64,000 nt of DNA. It comes from Leptospira jelokensis. Lineage in GTDB: Bacteria > Spirochaetota > Leptospiria > Leptospirales > Leptospiraceae. The notes beneath the pieces were generated by a model, which saw only the letters and a program-made list of their open reading frames with translations, had not been told where the DNA came from and made no database searches. The stretch covers positions 147,501-211,500 of the forward strand of contig NZ_RQGH01000011.1 in assembly GCF_004769635.1 (NCBI RefSeq). The letters are read 5' to 3'. Of this stretch, positions 8,308-17,603 are shown in pieces; the first letter of the stretch is position 1; each line of letters begins with the position of its first letter. The position numbers were made by a program, and so were the translations under genes.

Positions 8308-8427
8308 AACCGAACAAATGAAACGGTATTGTTTGCACTTCCAAACAAGTCTTTGATTTCGTTATTGATTCCCATAAATCGGAATTGGATCCAATTGGTT
8401 TTAGTCCAATGGAAAGGATTTCTTTTT

Positions 8428-9330
8428 TTAAGAATAGGAAGAATTTAATTTTTCCAATTTCCATTTCTCTACCGATTTTAAAATTTCTTCTGCGAGCATC
8501 GTTAGTGCCGGCCCCGATTTTTTCCGATAACAGAGATAAAATTTTCTTTCTGCATTCCAGTTTTCGAATTTTACTTTTTTTAGTTTTGAACTTATGGAGT
8601 ATTCAGATAAAAATCCTATCCCCAGTCCTGCTTCCAATGATTTGATTACAGATTCAACACTTCTCAGTTCCATGGCTACGTTAGAACTGAATTCTTTTGA
8701 AAACGATTTGATTTTTTTCTCTACTGCTCGTCTGAGAGCAGAGCCTGGATGGAACATTACAAAAGATTGTTTTTTAAGGTCTTCGATTTTAATTTTCTTT
8801 TTTGTAAAGATAGGATGATCTTTTGCTGCGCATGGAAAGATTCTGTCAGATAAAAATTCTAAAACATTCAAACTAGGTTCTGAAATCGGCCCAGTCAAAA
8901 TTCCTAGATCTACTTCTCCTTTTAATACTGCGTTTTTCGTTTCAGTGGCATCTCCTTCTCTGACAGAAAGAGAAAGACCTTTTTTTGATTTTAGGATTTC
9001 TTTTAAGATTTGGGGTAAGACCCAAGCAGAGACAGTTCCACCAGCGGAGATGGAAAAATTTCCTTTGAGTTCATTTTCTTTGGAAAGTACATTTTGCATT
9101 TCTTCCCATAATTCTTTCATTCGGATGGAGTATTGATAGAATTTTTCACCTTCTTGTGTTAAGCGAACAGACCTTCCACCCCTTTCTAAAACACTGACTC
9201 CCAATTCCTTTTCCAAAAGAAAAATCTGTCTAGATAATGCTGGTTGGGTTAATCCCAAACGAGACGCTGCTCTTTGGAATGTGCCTGCTTCTGAGATTTC
9301 AAGAAAATATATGATCTGTCTGAATTCCAT
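8428..9330 (-). CDS. LysR-family transcriptional regulator, divergent from leuCD
   Basis: This is a 300-residue LTTR of normal length. The N-terminal winged helix-turn-helix is clear (FQRAASRLGLTQPALSRQI, then LEKELGVSVLERGGR). Residues about 90-295 form the two-lobed periplasmic-binding-like effector domain. It starts at ATG 9330 and faces leuC; the 91-base gap holds two T-N11-A palindromes of LTTR type. By position, I infer control of leuCD and of itself, with a branched-chain biosynthetic intermediate as likely co-inducer, as for other LTTRs beside leu/ilv genes. The effector is not shown by the sequence. Confidence 0.9.
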   Translation of the reverse strand: MEFRQIIYFLEISEAGTFQRAASRLGLTQPALSRQIFLLEKELGVSVLERGGRSVRLTQEGEKFYQYSIRMKELWEEMQNVLSKENELKGNFSISAGGTVSAWVLPQILKEILKSKKGLSLSVREGDATETKNAVLKGEVDLGILTGPISEPSLNVLEFLSDRIFPCAAKDHPIFTKKKIKIEDLKKQSFVMFHPGSALRRAVEKKIKSFSKEFSSNVAMELRSVESVIKSLEAGLGIGFLSEYSISSKLKKVKFENWNAERKFYLCYRKKSGPALTMLAEEILKSVEKWKLEKLNSSYS

Positions 9331-9337
9331 AAGACAT

Positions 9338-9398
9338 ATAACATTTAGTTATAGTTAATATAAAACCAATTTATTTGCGTTATATCAAATAATTTGAT
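9338..9398. promoter_or_regulatory. Two LysR-type operator palindromes between lysR and leuC
   Basis: ATAAC-N5-GTTAT at 9338-9352 contains the LTTR signature T-N11-A (T9339, A9351). A second perfect palindrome, ATCAAA-TAA-TTTGAT at 9384-9398, contains another T-N11-A (T9385, A9397). Centres are 46 bases apart, about four and a half helical turns, in the divergent promoter region. I interpret the site near lysR as the recognition site and the one near leuC as the activation site; this is inference from LTTR biology. Confidence 0.6.
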
Positions 9399-9421
9399 AC
9401 TCTTGATTCAAAGAGGAAAAT

Positions 9422-10825
9422 ATGGGACAAACTTTATATGACAAAATTTGGGAAAGCCATCAGATTTTAAAGGATTCAGACTCTGAGTCTATTTTATACG
9501 TGGACCGCCATATCCTACATGAAGTGACATCCGCCCAAGCCTTTGAAGGATTAAGAACTAAGAATAGGGACGTAAGGAGAAAGGATCTCAGTTTAGGAGT
9601 CGTGGATCATAATGTTTCCACAAAAGATCGTAAAAACAGAGATGCCGCAGGTCCTGTTTCCCGTTTGCAGATCGATACTATGGAGAAAAACTGTAAAGAT
9701 TTTGGAATCCGTTTACTCGGTCCAGAAGATCCCGACCAAGGGATTGTACATGTAATCGGTCCTGAGTTAGGATTCACAATTCCTGGGTCCGTGATTGTAT
9801 GCGGAGATTCACATACAGCGACTCATGGAGCTTTTGGTGCATTGGCTTTCGGAATCGGGACAAGTGAAGTGGAGCATGTACTTGCAACCCAAACTCTTAA
9901 ACAGGCAAAAACAAAATCTATGTCTGTTCGCTTTGTTGGCAAACCTGGATTTGGGATTACTGCAAAAGATGTCATACTTGCACTCATTGGAAAGATGGGA
10001 ACTTCCGGCGGAAGGGGGTATACCATTGAATATACTGGTGAATGGATCCGTTCCCTTTCGATGGAAGGGCGAATGACAGTTTGTAATATGAGCATTGAAG
10101 CAGGAGCCAGAGCAAGTCTGATCGCTCCTGACCAAATCACATTTGATTATTTGAAAGATCGAAAACTTGTCCCTAAAGGAGAGAATTTTTTGAAAGCAAT
10201 CGAATCTTGGAAAACATTATTCACAGATGAAGGAGCAAGTTTTGATGCAACCATAGAATTTGATATATCGACGATAGAACCTCAGGTCACTTGGGGTACG
10301 AATCCCTCACAGTCTTTGTCCATTGGAGGAGTGATCCCAAATCCAGAGGGATTCCAAGACCAACGGGAAAGAGACACGGCAAGGAATGCCTTGGAGTATA
10401 TGGATTTAAAACCAGGGACACCAATTGCTGAGATTAACATCGATAAGGTGTTCATTGGTTCTTGTACAAATGCGAGGATAGAAGATTTGCGATTGGCTGC
10501 AATGGTCGCCAAAGGAAAAAAAATCCATCCAAGGGTACAAGCTTTGGTTGTCCCTGGTTCTTACGCAGTCAAACGGCAAGCGGAAAAAGAAGGTTTGGAT
10601 CAGATTTTCAAAGAAGCAGGTTTTGAATGGAGAGAACCTGGTTGTTCCCTTTGTCTTGCGATGAATGACGATGTTTTAAAACCAGGGGAAAGGTGTGCAT
10701 CGACTTCGAATCGCAATTTCGAAGGAAGGCAAGGTAGAGGGGGAAGGACTCATTTGGTTAGTCCTCCGATGGCAGCTGCCGCAGCAGTCCATGGAAAATT
10801 TGTAGATGTGAGGGAATTCGTATGA
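9422..10825 (+). CDS. leuC: 3-isopropylmalate dehydratase large subunit
   Basis: The 467-residue product is the aconitase-type large subunit that, with LeuD, isomerises 2-isopropylmalate to 3-isopropylmalate in leucine synthesis. In leptospires the same enzyme is expected to work on citramalate in the pyruvate route to isoleucine. Seen: the [24 protein letters not shown] block and the three [4Fe-4S] ligands C348 ([11 protein letters not shown]), C408 and C411 (PGCSLC), matching the usual spacing. The SD AGAGG precedes ATG 9422. The stop codon overlaps the leuD start by ATGA, so the subunits are translationally coupled. Cytoplasmic. Confidence 0.97.
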   Translation: MGQTLYDKIWESHQILKDSDSESILYVDRHILHEVTSAQAFEGLRTKNRDVRRKDLSLGVVDHNVSTKDRKNRDAAGPVSRLQIDTMEKNCKDFGIRLLGPEDPDQGIVHVIGPELGFTIPGSVIVCGDSHTATHGAFGALAFGIGTSEVEHVLATQTLKQAKTKSMSVRFVGKPGFGITAKDVILALIGKMGTSGGRGYTIEYTGEWIRSLSMEGRMTVCNMSIEAGARASLIAPDQITFDYLKDRKLVPKGENFLKAIESWKTLFTDEGASFDATIEFDISTIEPQVTWGTNPSQSLSIGGVIPNPEGFQDQRERDTARNALEYMDLKPGTPIAEINIDKVFIGSCTNARIEDLRLAAMVAKGKKIHPRVQALVVPGSYAVKRQAEKEGLDQIFKEAGFEWREPGCSLCLAMNDDVLKPGERCASTSNRNFEGRQGRGGRTHLVSPPMAAAAAVHGKFVDVREFV

Positions 10826-11448
10826 AGGTAAACAAGTGGACAATCCATTCTGGTGTGGCTGCAATCATCCCAAGAGAAGACATTGATACGGACCAAATCC
10901 TTCCTAAACAATTTATGAAGCTGATCGATAAAAATGGTTTTGGAAGGCATTTGTTTTTTGATTGGAGGTATTCGGATTTAGAGGGAAAGGTTTTAAGGCA
11001 CGACTTTGTTTTGAATGAGGATGCTTTTAAGAATGCCAGTGTTCTCGTCACAGGAAAAAATTTTGGATGTGGTTCGAGTCGGGAACATGCACCTTGGGCT
11101 CTTTCCGATTTTGGTTTTAGAGCGATACTTGCTCCATCATTTGCCGATATCTTTTCCATTAATTCTGCAAAGAATGGGATTGCTCTTGTTCGTTTGAAAG
11201 AGGAAGAAATCCATTGGATAATGGAATGGGTTTCCAAGAATCCTGGTTCTGAAATCAAAATCAATTTAGAAACCTTAGAGGTAACTATTGCAAACAAAGC
11301 ATTCTCTTTCCCTTTGGATTCTGCATCGGTGAATCGGATTCGTAATGGGTTAGATGATATTGATCACACTCTAAAAAATGAAAGAGAGATCACTGCATTC
11401 GAAGGTAAACGAAAAACAGAAAACACATTTATGGAAGTTTGTTGGTAA
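10822..11448 (+). CDS. leuD: 3-isopropylmalate dehydratase small subunit
   Basis: The 208-residue product carries the swivel-domain signatures of Leu[18 protein letters not shown] near the N-terminus and [15 protein letters not shown] around residue 75-90, which binds substrate and contacts the LeuC cluster domain. It overlaps leuC by four bases, the usual arrangement for a 1:1 heterodimer. A strong 11-bp hairpin follows the gene, ending the operon. No leuB or leuA lies nearby. Start and length are typical. Confidence 0.97.
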   Translation: MKVNKWTIHSGVAAIIPREDIDTDQILPKQFMKLIDKNGFGRHLFFDWRYSDLEGKVLRHDFVLNEDAFKNASVLVTGKNFGCGSSREHAPWALSDFGFRAILAPSFADIFSINSAKNGIALVRLKEEEIHWIMEWVSKNPGSEIKINLETLEVTIANKAFSFPLDSASVNRIRNGLDDIDHTLKNEREITAFEGKRKTENTFMEVCW

Positions 11449-11465
11449 GGACCAAAAGTTTGGAA

Positions 11466-11496
11466 TGGTTCCGCGTTTGAACATGACGCGGAACCA
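11466..11496. terminator. Strong hairpin between leuD and the convergent gene
   Basis: TGGTTCCGCGT (11466-11476) pairs perfectly with ACGCGGAACCA (11486-11496) around a nine-base loop. It lies between two convergent stop codons, so it probably ends both transcripts. A T-run is missing on both sides, which makes it an untypical intrinsic terminator. Confidence 0.6.
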
Positions 11497-11516
11497 GTTC
11501 ACTGATTGTGATCGGT

Positions 11517-12080
11517 TTAGATCAGTCCATCTATCTTTGCTTCTTTTAGTATGGAGTGGACATGGTGAACCACTATTTTTTTCAATTCAGGCGTTTCAGG
11601 AAAAATTGGCCACAGAGGTAAAAAGATCCATCCCATAAAAATTTTAACTTGGGATTCTCTAACATATGTTTTGGCCATACCTGTTTCATTGTTTCGAAAG
11701 GTAATCTCAGTAGAGATTATATCATGACCAATCCCTGGTAAAATTCCAAGACTTAGGCCTGTGATGAGAGGGCCTTTGCCTGTATCTGCTTTTCGTGTAT
11801 AAAAAACCAAAGCATAAATGTCATCTTCCTTATTTCCTAACTTCACTGATTTAAAATAACCAGATTCTTCAAATGCTTGCTGAATTCGTTTTGCATCGGC
11901 CACAACGATTTGTGGGTGATTGATTAAAGAGGGTGGGTAGATGGTGATTGATTTTGCCGATGGATTTTCTTTTAGTTGTTTCAAAAAAGATTCATCCACT
12001 TCCGACAAATTTTTAGCGAAAGAGATACAGTTGAATAATGGTATTAGAATAGTTAAATAAAATAGGGTATTGAAACGCAT
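11517..12080 (-). CDS. Hypothetical lipoprotein
   Basis: I place the start at ATG 12080, eight codons inside the longest frame, because the protein then begins directly with a lipoprotein signal (MRFNTLFYLTILIPLFNC, Asn-Cys lipobox; lipid Cys18), giving 187 residues. The mature part includes an ITIYPPSLINHP stretch, VADAKRIQQAFEESGYFKSV and a hydrophobic loop near the C-terminus (VKIFMGWIFLPLWPIFPET) that may insert in a membrane. I recognise no domain. It is divergent from another hypothetical lipoprotein at 12161 and convergent with leuD. Confidence 0.6.
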   Translation of the reverse strand: MRFNTLFYLTILIPLFNCISFAKNLSEVDESFLKQLKENPSAKSITIYPPSLINHPQIVVADAKRIQQAFEESGYFKSVKLGNKEDDIYALVFYTRKADTGKGPLITGLSLGILPGIGHDIISTEITFRNNETGMAKTYVRESQVKIFMGWIFLPLWPIFPETPELKKIVVHHVHSILKEAKIDGLI

Positions 12081-12160
12081 TTGCAAATTTTCGAAAAACA
12101 CCACCTAATGGCAAGTTATTTTTTGTTGACAGGGTTCCTTGTTTTATCTCTGATAACAGC

Positions 12161-12958
12161 ATGTTTTCCATTTCAATTCATTGTATTAGAATTTTATTCA
12201 TTTTATTTATCTGCTTTTCGTGTAAATCAACCACGGAACGTTTGTTTGATCCTCGAGATTCAAAAGATGAACAAGTAAAAACATTGGTAGGCTTTTTGTT
12301 ATTTGATGAAACGGAAAGGACAGATATTCTAATCGCTAGTAGTTTCATTTCACTTCAGTCATTGTCTGGTGACAATATTGATATTTATGAAATCCAAGAA
12401 ATGGACGAGGCGAAAAGTATCTTTAAGGGTGGGTCTACGAAGTTAGGATTTTTTTATTTTGAAGAAGAGGAAAATACATACGTATCCTATGCAAACTCAT
12501 CTAAGAATTCGATATATAATCCGAATGTATTAGATGGCAACAAAGAGTATTTGATTCGTGAACTGAATTGGACAAGGGGTTGTGGTGATCGATGTAGGAT
12601 TTCCATGAATTCCCGATTAAATCCATTTAAAAGTTATAATACATTAAAAATAAAAGGAAAACCAGGTGAAATTGTATTTTTAGGAATCTATACAATCAAA
12701 ACGAAAGAGGTGCCTGGTTCAACTTCTCTCTTTTCAAACAAAGGTAACTTTACAATTGAATTCAATCAAATCTTAGATGATTCAGAGTTTTATCACCGAA
12801 AAATTGATCCAGATCGCGAAAAACAGATTTTTGATTTGAAATATGGTAAAAACCAAAAGTCCGCTGAAATCAAATTTTTACGATCTATCATCGAAATGCA
12901 AAAAGAAGGGTTCTGGCATTCCAAGGCAAAGGAAAAATTAAAATTGATAGAGAATTGA
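12161..12958 (+). CDS. Hypothetical lipoprotein
   Basis: The 265-residue product has a lipoprotein signal ending ILFICFSC with the lipid Cys followed by KSTTERLFD. The mature domain is mixed, with several conserved-looking aromatic strands (KLGFFYFEEEENTYVSY, GEIVFLGIYTI) and a Cys pair in RGCGDRCRIS that could be a disulphide. The C-terminus is Lys-rich and helical. Function unknown. Start ATG 12161 is the only one that keeps a signal peptide of normal length; its SD is weak. Divergent from the lipoprotein at 11517, with about 80 bases for both promoters. Confidence 0.58.
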   Translation: MFSISIHCIRILFILFICFSCKSTTERLFDPRDSKDEQVKTLVGFLLFDETERTDILIASSFISLQSLSGDNIDIYEIQEMDEAKSIFKGGSTKLGFFYFEEEENTYVSYANSSKNSIYNPNVLDGNKEYLIRELNWTRGCGDRCRISMNSRLNPFKSYNTLKIKGKPGEIVFLGIYTIKTKEVPGSTSLFSNKGNFTIEFNQILDDSEFYHRKIDPDREKQIFDLKYGKNQKSAEIKFLRSIIEMQKEGFWHSKAKEKLKLIEN

Positions 12959-13032
12959 AATGACCTTCCGTTTCACCTTCTTTCAGAATTTTTTAGTCTA
13001 AATTAGGATTCAATTTTTGGAGGAAGGCGTTT

Positions 13033-14145
13033 TTGAGAACCTTGCCAATTCATTCTATCATTATTTTTGGGTTTTTGTTATTGCAGTGCAAAGCTTTCGG
13101 AAAAGACCCTGCCGGTGACCATTTAGAAAAAATCAAAACTTCCTCTCATTTTGATACATCGCGCGAACAGTTTGTCAACCGACGCCCTGATATCTTAGAA
13201 AAAATGCGAGAGGGTCAAAGTTATTTTTCCATTCTCACCAAGTTTTTTTTTGGTGGAGAGAAACACCGCAGACCAGATATAAAATTGCCTGAGGAAAAAC
13301 CTGATTTTAAGGAATTTCTAAAGCCTGATGAGAGTATCAAATTCATTTGGTTTGGCCATTCCACGTTTTTGGTGAATATCGAAGGAAAACTTTTGTTATT
13401 TGATCCTGTTTTTTCTGAATCGGCTGCACCATTCAGTTTTATGGTGAAACGTTTCCAGGACGCTGTTGTGAAGTTGGATGAGCTTCCCAATATTGACTAC
13501 ATCATCATCTCCCATGATCACTATGACCATCTAGACTTTCCAACCATCGAATTTTTTAAATTGAAATCGACAAAGTTTATAACCCCATTGGGTGTGATTT
13601 CCCATTTACGAGAGTGGGGGATTGCAGAGGACCGACTAACAGAGCTTGATTGGTGGCAAAGTGTAGAATTTGGAAAACTGAAATTGGTTTGCACACCTGC
13701 ACAACATTTTTCAGGAAGAAGTGGACTTAACGGTAACAAAACCCTTTGGTCTTCTTGGACTGTGATCGGCGAAAGAGAACGATTTTATTTTAGCGGTGAC
13801 TCAGGATATGATGTGCACTTTAAAGACATAGGAGAGAAGTTTGGGCCCTTTGATTTAACCTTTATTGAAAATGGACAATACAATCCCATGTGGGAAGCCG
13901 TTCATGTTTTGCCAGAACAAACGGCAAAAGCACATATGGATTTAAAAGGAAAACGACTTGTGCCCGTCCATTGGGGTATGTTTGATTTGTCGTTGCATAG
14001 TTGGTATGAACCGGCAGAATCCTTAGAAAAAGAATCAGAACGATACCAAATCGATTTACTCACACCGAAATTTGGGCAAATTGTGAGATTAAGAGAACCC
14101 AATCTTATGGAGCGTTGGTGGAAAAAATTCATCCAAAGGGATTGA
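13033..14145 (+). CDS. Metallo-beta-lactamase-fold lipoprotein hydrolase (NAPE-PLD/UlaG-like)
   Basis: The 370-residue product has a lipoprotein signal (IIIFGFLLLQC, then KAFGKD) and a metallo-beta-lactamase domain from about residue 100. Seen: FIWFGHSTFLVNIEGKLLLFDPV, the metal motif SHDHYDHLD (HxHxDH), PAQHFSGR, FSGDSGYD and VPVHWGMFDLS, in the order and with the sequence flavour of the NAPE-PLD/UlaG-type group. A two-metal hydrolase of lipids or phosphodiesters on the envelope is likely; the substrate is unknown. The start is TTG 13033 with GGAGG ten bases upstream. A good intrinsic terminator follows. Confidence 0.85.
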   Translation: MRTLPIHSIIIFGFLLLQCKAFGKDPAGDHLEKIKTSSHFDTSREQFVNRRPDILEKMREGQSYFSILTKFFFGGEKHRRPDIKLPEEKPDFKEFLKPDESIKFIWFGHSTFLVNIEGKLLLFDPVFSESAAPFSFMVKRFQDAVVKLDELPNIDYIIISHDHYDHLDFPTIEFFKLKSTKFITPLGVISHLREWGIAEDRLTELDWWQSVEFGKLKLVCTPAQHFSGRSGLNGNKTLWSSWTVIGERERFYFSGDSGYDVHFKDIGEKFGPFDLTFIENGQYNPMWEAVHVLPEQTAKAHMDLKGKRLVPVHWGMFDLSLHSWYEPAESLEKESERYQIDLLTPKFGQIVRLREPNLMERWWKKFIQRD

Positions 14146-14150
14146 TGGGA

Positions 14151-14176
14151 AACCCAGTGTTCGGACTGGGTTTTTT
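14151..14176 (+). terminator. Intrinsic terminator of the MBL-fold gene
   Basis: AACCCAGT (14151-14158) and ACTGGGTT (14165-14172) pair perfectly around GTTCGG, followed at once by a T-run (14171-14176). It begins five bases after the stop codon. Confidence 0.85.
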
Positions 14177-14268
14177 GTGATTTTCCATTCGCTGATTTCC
14201 TTTGCTTCCATTTCCGGATAATCCTGCAAGGGATGGCAGCGCACCAGGGATTTTGAAGGTAAGATCAT

Positions 14269-15411
14269 TTAATCTGCAAAGGCTTTCGAATGTTTTTTCA
14301 ATAGATCTGGGTCATAATCAGTTAAGATTTGTTTTAAGAGTTTACGGATTGTGTCCCAACTTCCGTCGATTTTCCTTCGCATCACAAAGGAGGAACCTAT
14401 TGTATCCCAGTCTTTGGTTTGTTCGCCCTTTAGATCGATAGGGCTTCCTGTAAGTTCTGACTTTTCTTTTTGAAAGGTAAGATAACTTAAATCAACGGAC
14501 ACTTCCTCTTTTGATTTTGTTTCAATTGCTTTTTTCATAAACCATTCTTGGTATTCTTTTGCATCAGGGATGCTCTCAAGTTTTGTAAGGCCTTCCAAAA
14601 ACCGGTTCATCTCTGGTTTAACTCCCTTTTTGTAGAGTTCAGAATACTTGTAACCGAAGATTGTTTGGTCAGGTTTTCTATACATCCTTTTGAATAGATC
14701 TTGTAAGACACTGGTATTCACTGAATGAAATCCATAATCGGTTGAGACTAAAAATGGGTTACCGGTGATACTTTCTACCGACTCATTAAAGTATGTAAAT
14801 AATCTCCTTTGGGTTGTGAACGCAGTTTCTTCACAAAATTGTTTTGAATACTTTCGTTTATCAGAATATCCTTGTTTTGTAAAATAGAAATCCAACATTG
14901 ATTTTGTTTTACAAAAATCCATTTCTTTGGGGCCACCATATGACTTGGATTCTTTTGCCTGGCGAATTAAATCATCATCAAAAATGGAAGGACTAAATTC
15001 GTATTTGGAAGAAGCTAGCCATAAAGAATTCATCAGGTGCAAAACCGCATTGGTAAAGTATCGTTTTGAGTTTGCTTCGTACGAAGTGATTGCATTTAAG
15101 AATGCTTTTTCTACTAATTCCGGTTCAGTTTTGGCTAAACCATCTTGGTGGGCCCAACCATCCATTTTCTTGCCTTCTATCGGATCAACAACCACTCGAA
15201 TCTTTTCATAAATTGATTTTGGATTATTGGGATCAGGTTCGGTTTTACCTAATAATTCGACTTGGGTTCGGAAGGGAAAATAACTTAGAGTTTCACTTCG
15301 ATCTTCAGTGGACACATTTAAGTCGATTGGATCGGCTACGTAAGCGATTTCTTTTTTGCAGTTTATGCTCATACTGAGTAAGAGAATTGGAATCAGTGGT
15401 CGGAACATCAT
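14269..15411 (-). CDS. Hypothetical lipoprotein with SH3-like N-terminal domain
   Basis: The 380-residue product has a lipoprotein signal (PILLLSMSINC, then KKEIAYVAD). Residues about 30-95 fit a bacterial SH3-like fold (DLNVSTEDRSETLSYFPFR, VELLGKTEPD, GWAHQDGLAK), often used to bind cell wall. The long rest is helical and rich in Lys, Tyr and Phe; no family recognised. Two starts are possible (MM); I take the first. It converges on the MBL gene, whose terminator and a short odd sequence at 14215-14257 separate them, and diverges from the small barrel protein at 15511. Confidence 0.6.
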   Translation of the reverse strand: MMFRPLIPILLLSMSINCKKEIAYVADPIDLNVSTEDRSETLSYFPFRTQVELLGKTEPDPNNPKSIYEKIRVVVDPIEGKKMDGWAHQDGLAKTEPELVEKAFLNAITSYEANSKRYFTNAVLHLMNSLWLASSKYEFSPSIFDDDLIRQAKESKSYGGPKEMDFCKTKSMLDFYFTKQGYSDKRKYSKQFCEETAFTTQRRLFTYFNESVESITGNPFLVSTDYGFHSVNTSVLQDLFKRMYRKPDQTIFGYKYSELYKKGVKPEMNRFLEGLTKLESIPDAKEYQEWFMKKAIETKSKEEVSVDLSYLTFQKEKSELTGSPIDLKGEQTKDWDTIGSSFVMRRKIDGSWDTIRKLLKQILTDYDPDLLKKHSKAFAD

Positions 15412-15510
15412 TCACACTCCATTACGGAAAAGTTAAGCTATTGAAAGAAAGAATGATTTCAATCTCTATTTTTTTTACTTGGCATTTGGATTTCAAAAAA
15501 TTTAAGTCAT

Positions 15511-16029
15511 ATGGATATGAAATATACCTTTCTTGTTTGTTTGATTAGCTTTTTACCCTTGTTTTCCGTTTTCGCTGAAACCTCTGCGGGAAGTTCTGGA
15601 AAATTTGGATTGGGTTTAACATTATTTGGCCCCACAGGGATCAGTGGAAAGTACGTCCTGAACCAAAAGTCTGCGGTTGAAGGGAGTTTGGGTTTAGGAA
15701 CGATTGGAAATGGAAAGGCACACCTGCATGTAGTGTACCTTTATAATATTATGGATCTTAGTCCATCGCTCCATATGTATGTAGGAGGTGGTGGCGTATA
15801 CCAAGAGCGGAATGCAGAAGGAAATTCAGGCCGAGGGAGGGGACTTGGAAATTTATTTCGAGATCGTAGCCATGAACCTTCGCTTGGAATCCGTGCGCCT
15901 CTTGGTTTAAGTTTCTTAACAGAAGATAGGCGGTTTGAATTGTCGGGGGAAGTGCACATGCAAGTATTTGTGACTGGCAAAAACGGAGTTGATGTTGGCC
16001 TAGCTTTGGCCGGAAGGTATTATTTTTAG
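15511..16029 (+). CDS. Small outer-membrane-type protein
   Basis: The 172-residue product has a Sec signal peptide cut near VFAE. The mature part is Gly-rich with alternating strands (KFGLGLTLFGPTGISGKYVL, VEGSLGLGTIGNGKAHLHVV, LYNIMDLSPSLHMYVGGGGV, VGLALAGRYYF) and ends in an aromatic residue, as small eight-strand barrels do. Probably an outer-membrane protein of unknown role. ATG 15511 and 15517 are both possible. The stop codon is the first part of an intrinsic terminator stem. Confidence 0.6.
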   Translation: MDMKYTFLVCLISFLPLFSVFAETSAGSSGKFGLGLTLFGPTGISGKYVLNQKSAVEGSLGLGTIGNGKAHLHVVYLYNIMDLSPSLHMYVGGGGVYQERNAEGNSGRGRGLGNLFRDRSHEPSLGIRAPLGLSFLTEDRRFELSGEVHMQVFVTGKNGVDVGLALAGRYYF

Positions 16030-16059
16030 AAAAGTATAATATTTTACTTTTCATTTTTT
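16029..16059 (+). terminator. Intrinsic terminator starting at the stop codon
   Basis: GAAAAGTA (16029-16036) pairs with TACTTTTC (16045-16052), loop of eight, followed by T6 (16054-16059). The first stem base is the last base of the TAG stop. It isolates the barrel gene from the NHL-repeat gene. Confidence 0.7.
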
Positions 16060-16089
16060 GATCCAATGATTCGCTGAACGTTCCTTCTT

Positions 16090-17595
16090 ATGAAACGTTT
16101 AGCGCTTTTTGGTTTCATTCTGTTAAACCAGTTTTTGTGGTTCCATTGCCGGCCAGCATCACTTGACAATGTTTGTGATTCCAAATCAAAATCTTTTTTC
16201 CCTCAATTGATATTATCGACAAGTGGCGAGTCTTTGTTTTGTTCAAGACAAGTGTTTCGGGATGGCAATCCCTATGCCTTCCAAGATTTTACGTTTTACA
16301 AGAATGTACCAATCCAAGTGAGACCCATCTCGGGTTCTTTATCTAACATTCAACTTTCCCCTTCCCCGCCGGAGGGAATTTTTGTTAATTTAGAGACGGG
16401 TACCATTTCGGGAACACCAACAAATCTTTCCCCAAGGACTTACCACCGAGTACTACGAAAGGGGGCTTTCATTGGGACCGTATCCATTGAAGTCAGGGAT
16501 TTCACTCCGTCTTTTGTCTATGGACAGTTTGGAAATTTGAATTGTGGTGTGAGTAACAACCAAGGTGGTTGTGTGAATGGCATTCCATTCAGTGCTTCGA
16601 ATCTTTCTTCCCCACTGACTGTGACTTCTGATCGTAATGGCGGAGTTTATGTTTCCACTGGCAGTAGGGTTTTGTATTATCCGAAGGCCGAATCGGTTGC
16701 AACACGAGTGTATGGTCAACATGGCCTCTTTAATTGTAACATCACAAATGCGAATTCTGATTTATCTTGTTCCAGTTCTTCCTTGTCCGAAAAAACTCTG
16801 CACACTGCGCGAGGGATATTTCTCACTCCTTCTCAAAATGTTTTTATCGCGGATAGTACGAATCATAGAGTTTTAGTATATTCTAATGAAAGTACGGATG
16901 CAAATCGTGTGATCGGAGCAATTAATTTTTCTGTTGCTGGAGGTGGCGCTGCATCCCAGTCTACTTTTTCCAATCCGTATGAAATGGCTTATGACAATGT
17001 AGGTGGTTTTTTCCTTTCTGATGCTGGTTCCAATCGGGTTTTGTATTTTCCAATTGATTCTTTTTCCGCATCCGAAGTTTGGGGCCAACCCAATTTCATC
17101 AACAATGGATCTTCGCAAGGCACAGGTGGATTGAATATCCCTACGAGTATGATTGTGGATCGCCAAGGTGGACTTTATATTGCTGATAGTGGGAATAATC
17201 GAGTCCTCTATTACCCAAACGGTACGAAATCTGCAACAAGGGTTTACGGACAACTTGACTTTGCATCGTCGGCCCCTCCTGGTTCTGCTTCTGTAAATCG
17301 ATTGAATTATCCTCTATCGGTTGCCCTTGACCAAAGTGATAATTTGTATGTAGCGGATTATAATTACAATCGGGTTATGATCTTTCCATCGACTGAAAAC
17401 ACAGCTGGAACCAATGCAATTGCGGTCATTGGCCAATCCGGAAGTTTCACTTGTGGGATAGAGAACAACGATGGAACTTGTAATACTGGGTCTGCATCAG
17501 CTGGGAATTTGTATAGACCCTCAGGAGTTCATATCGATCAAGAGGGACGCCTTTATGTATCGGATACGAGTAATAACCGAGTCTTACGTTATTGA
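16090..17595 (+). CDS. NHL-repeat beta-propeller lipoprotein with putative Ig domain
   Basis: The 501-residue product has a lipoprotein signal ending FLWFHC, then the header PASLDNVCDSKSKSFF. Residues about 75-130 resemble a bacterial putative-Ig domain (PPEGIFVNLETGTISGTPTN). From about residue 140 NHL repeats follow, with typical strands such as GGVYVSTGSRVLYYP, NVFIADSTNHRVLVY, GLYIADSGNNRVLYYP, NLYVADYNYNRVMIF and RLYVSDTSNNRVLRY at the C-terminus; I count about six. NHL propellers bind proteins or carbohydrate and are usually non-enzymatic. The same header motif begins the two neighbouring propeller genes. It is convergent with the next gene, eight bases apart. Confidence 0.82.
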   Translation: MKRLALFGFILLNQFLWFHCRPASLDNVCDSKSKSFFPQLILSTSGESLFCSRQVFRDGNPYAFQDFTFYKNVPIQVRPISGSLSNIQLSPSPPEGIFVNLETGTISGTPTNLSPRTYHRVLRKGAFIGTVSIEVRDFTPSFVYGQFGNLNCGVSNNQGGCVNGIPFSASNLSSPLTVTSDRNGGVYVSTGSRVLYYPKAESVATRVYGQHGLFNCNITNANSDLSCSSSSLSEKTLHTARGIFLTPSQNVFIADSTNHRVLVYSNESTDANRVIGAINFSVAGGGAASQSTFSNPYEMAYDNVGGFFLSDAGSNRVLYFPIDSFSASEVWGQPNFINNGSSQGTGGLNIPTSMIVDRQGGLYIADSGNNRVLYYPNGTKSATRVYGQLDFASSAPPGSASVNRLNYPLSVALDQSDNLYVADYNYNRVMIFPSTENTAGTNAIAVIGQSGSFTCGIENNDGTCNTGSASAGNLYRPSGVHIDQEGRLYVSDTSNNRVLRY

Positions 17596-17603
17596 TCTGA
17601 ATT

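Noticed and set aside
8383..8396. Perfect 14-base palindrome AATTGGATCCAATT downstream of the barrel gene
   Set aside because: It has no loop and no T-run and lies after a stop codon rather than before a start; chance is likely in A+T-rich DNA.
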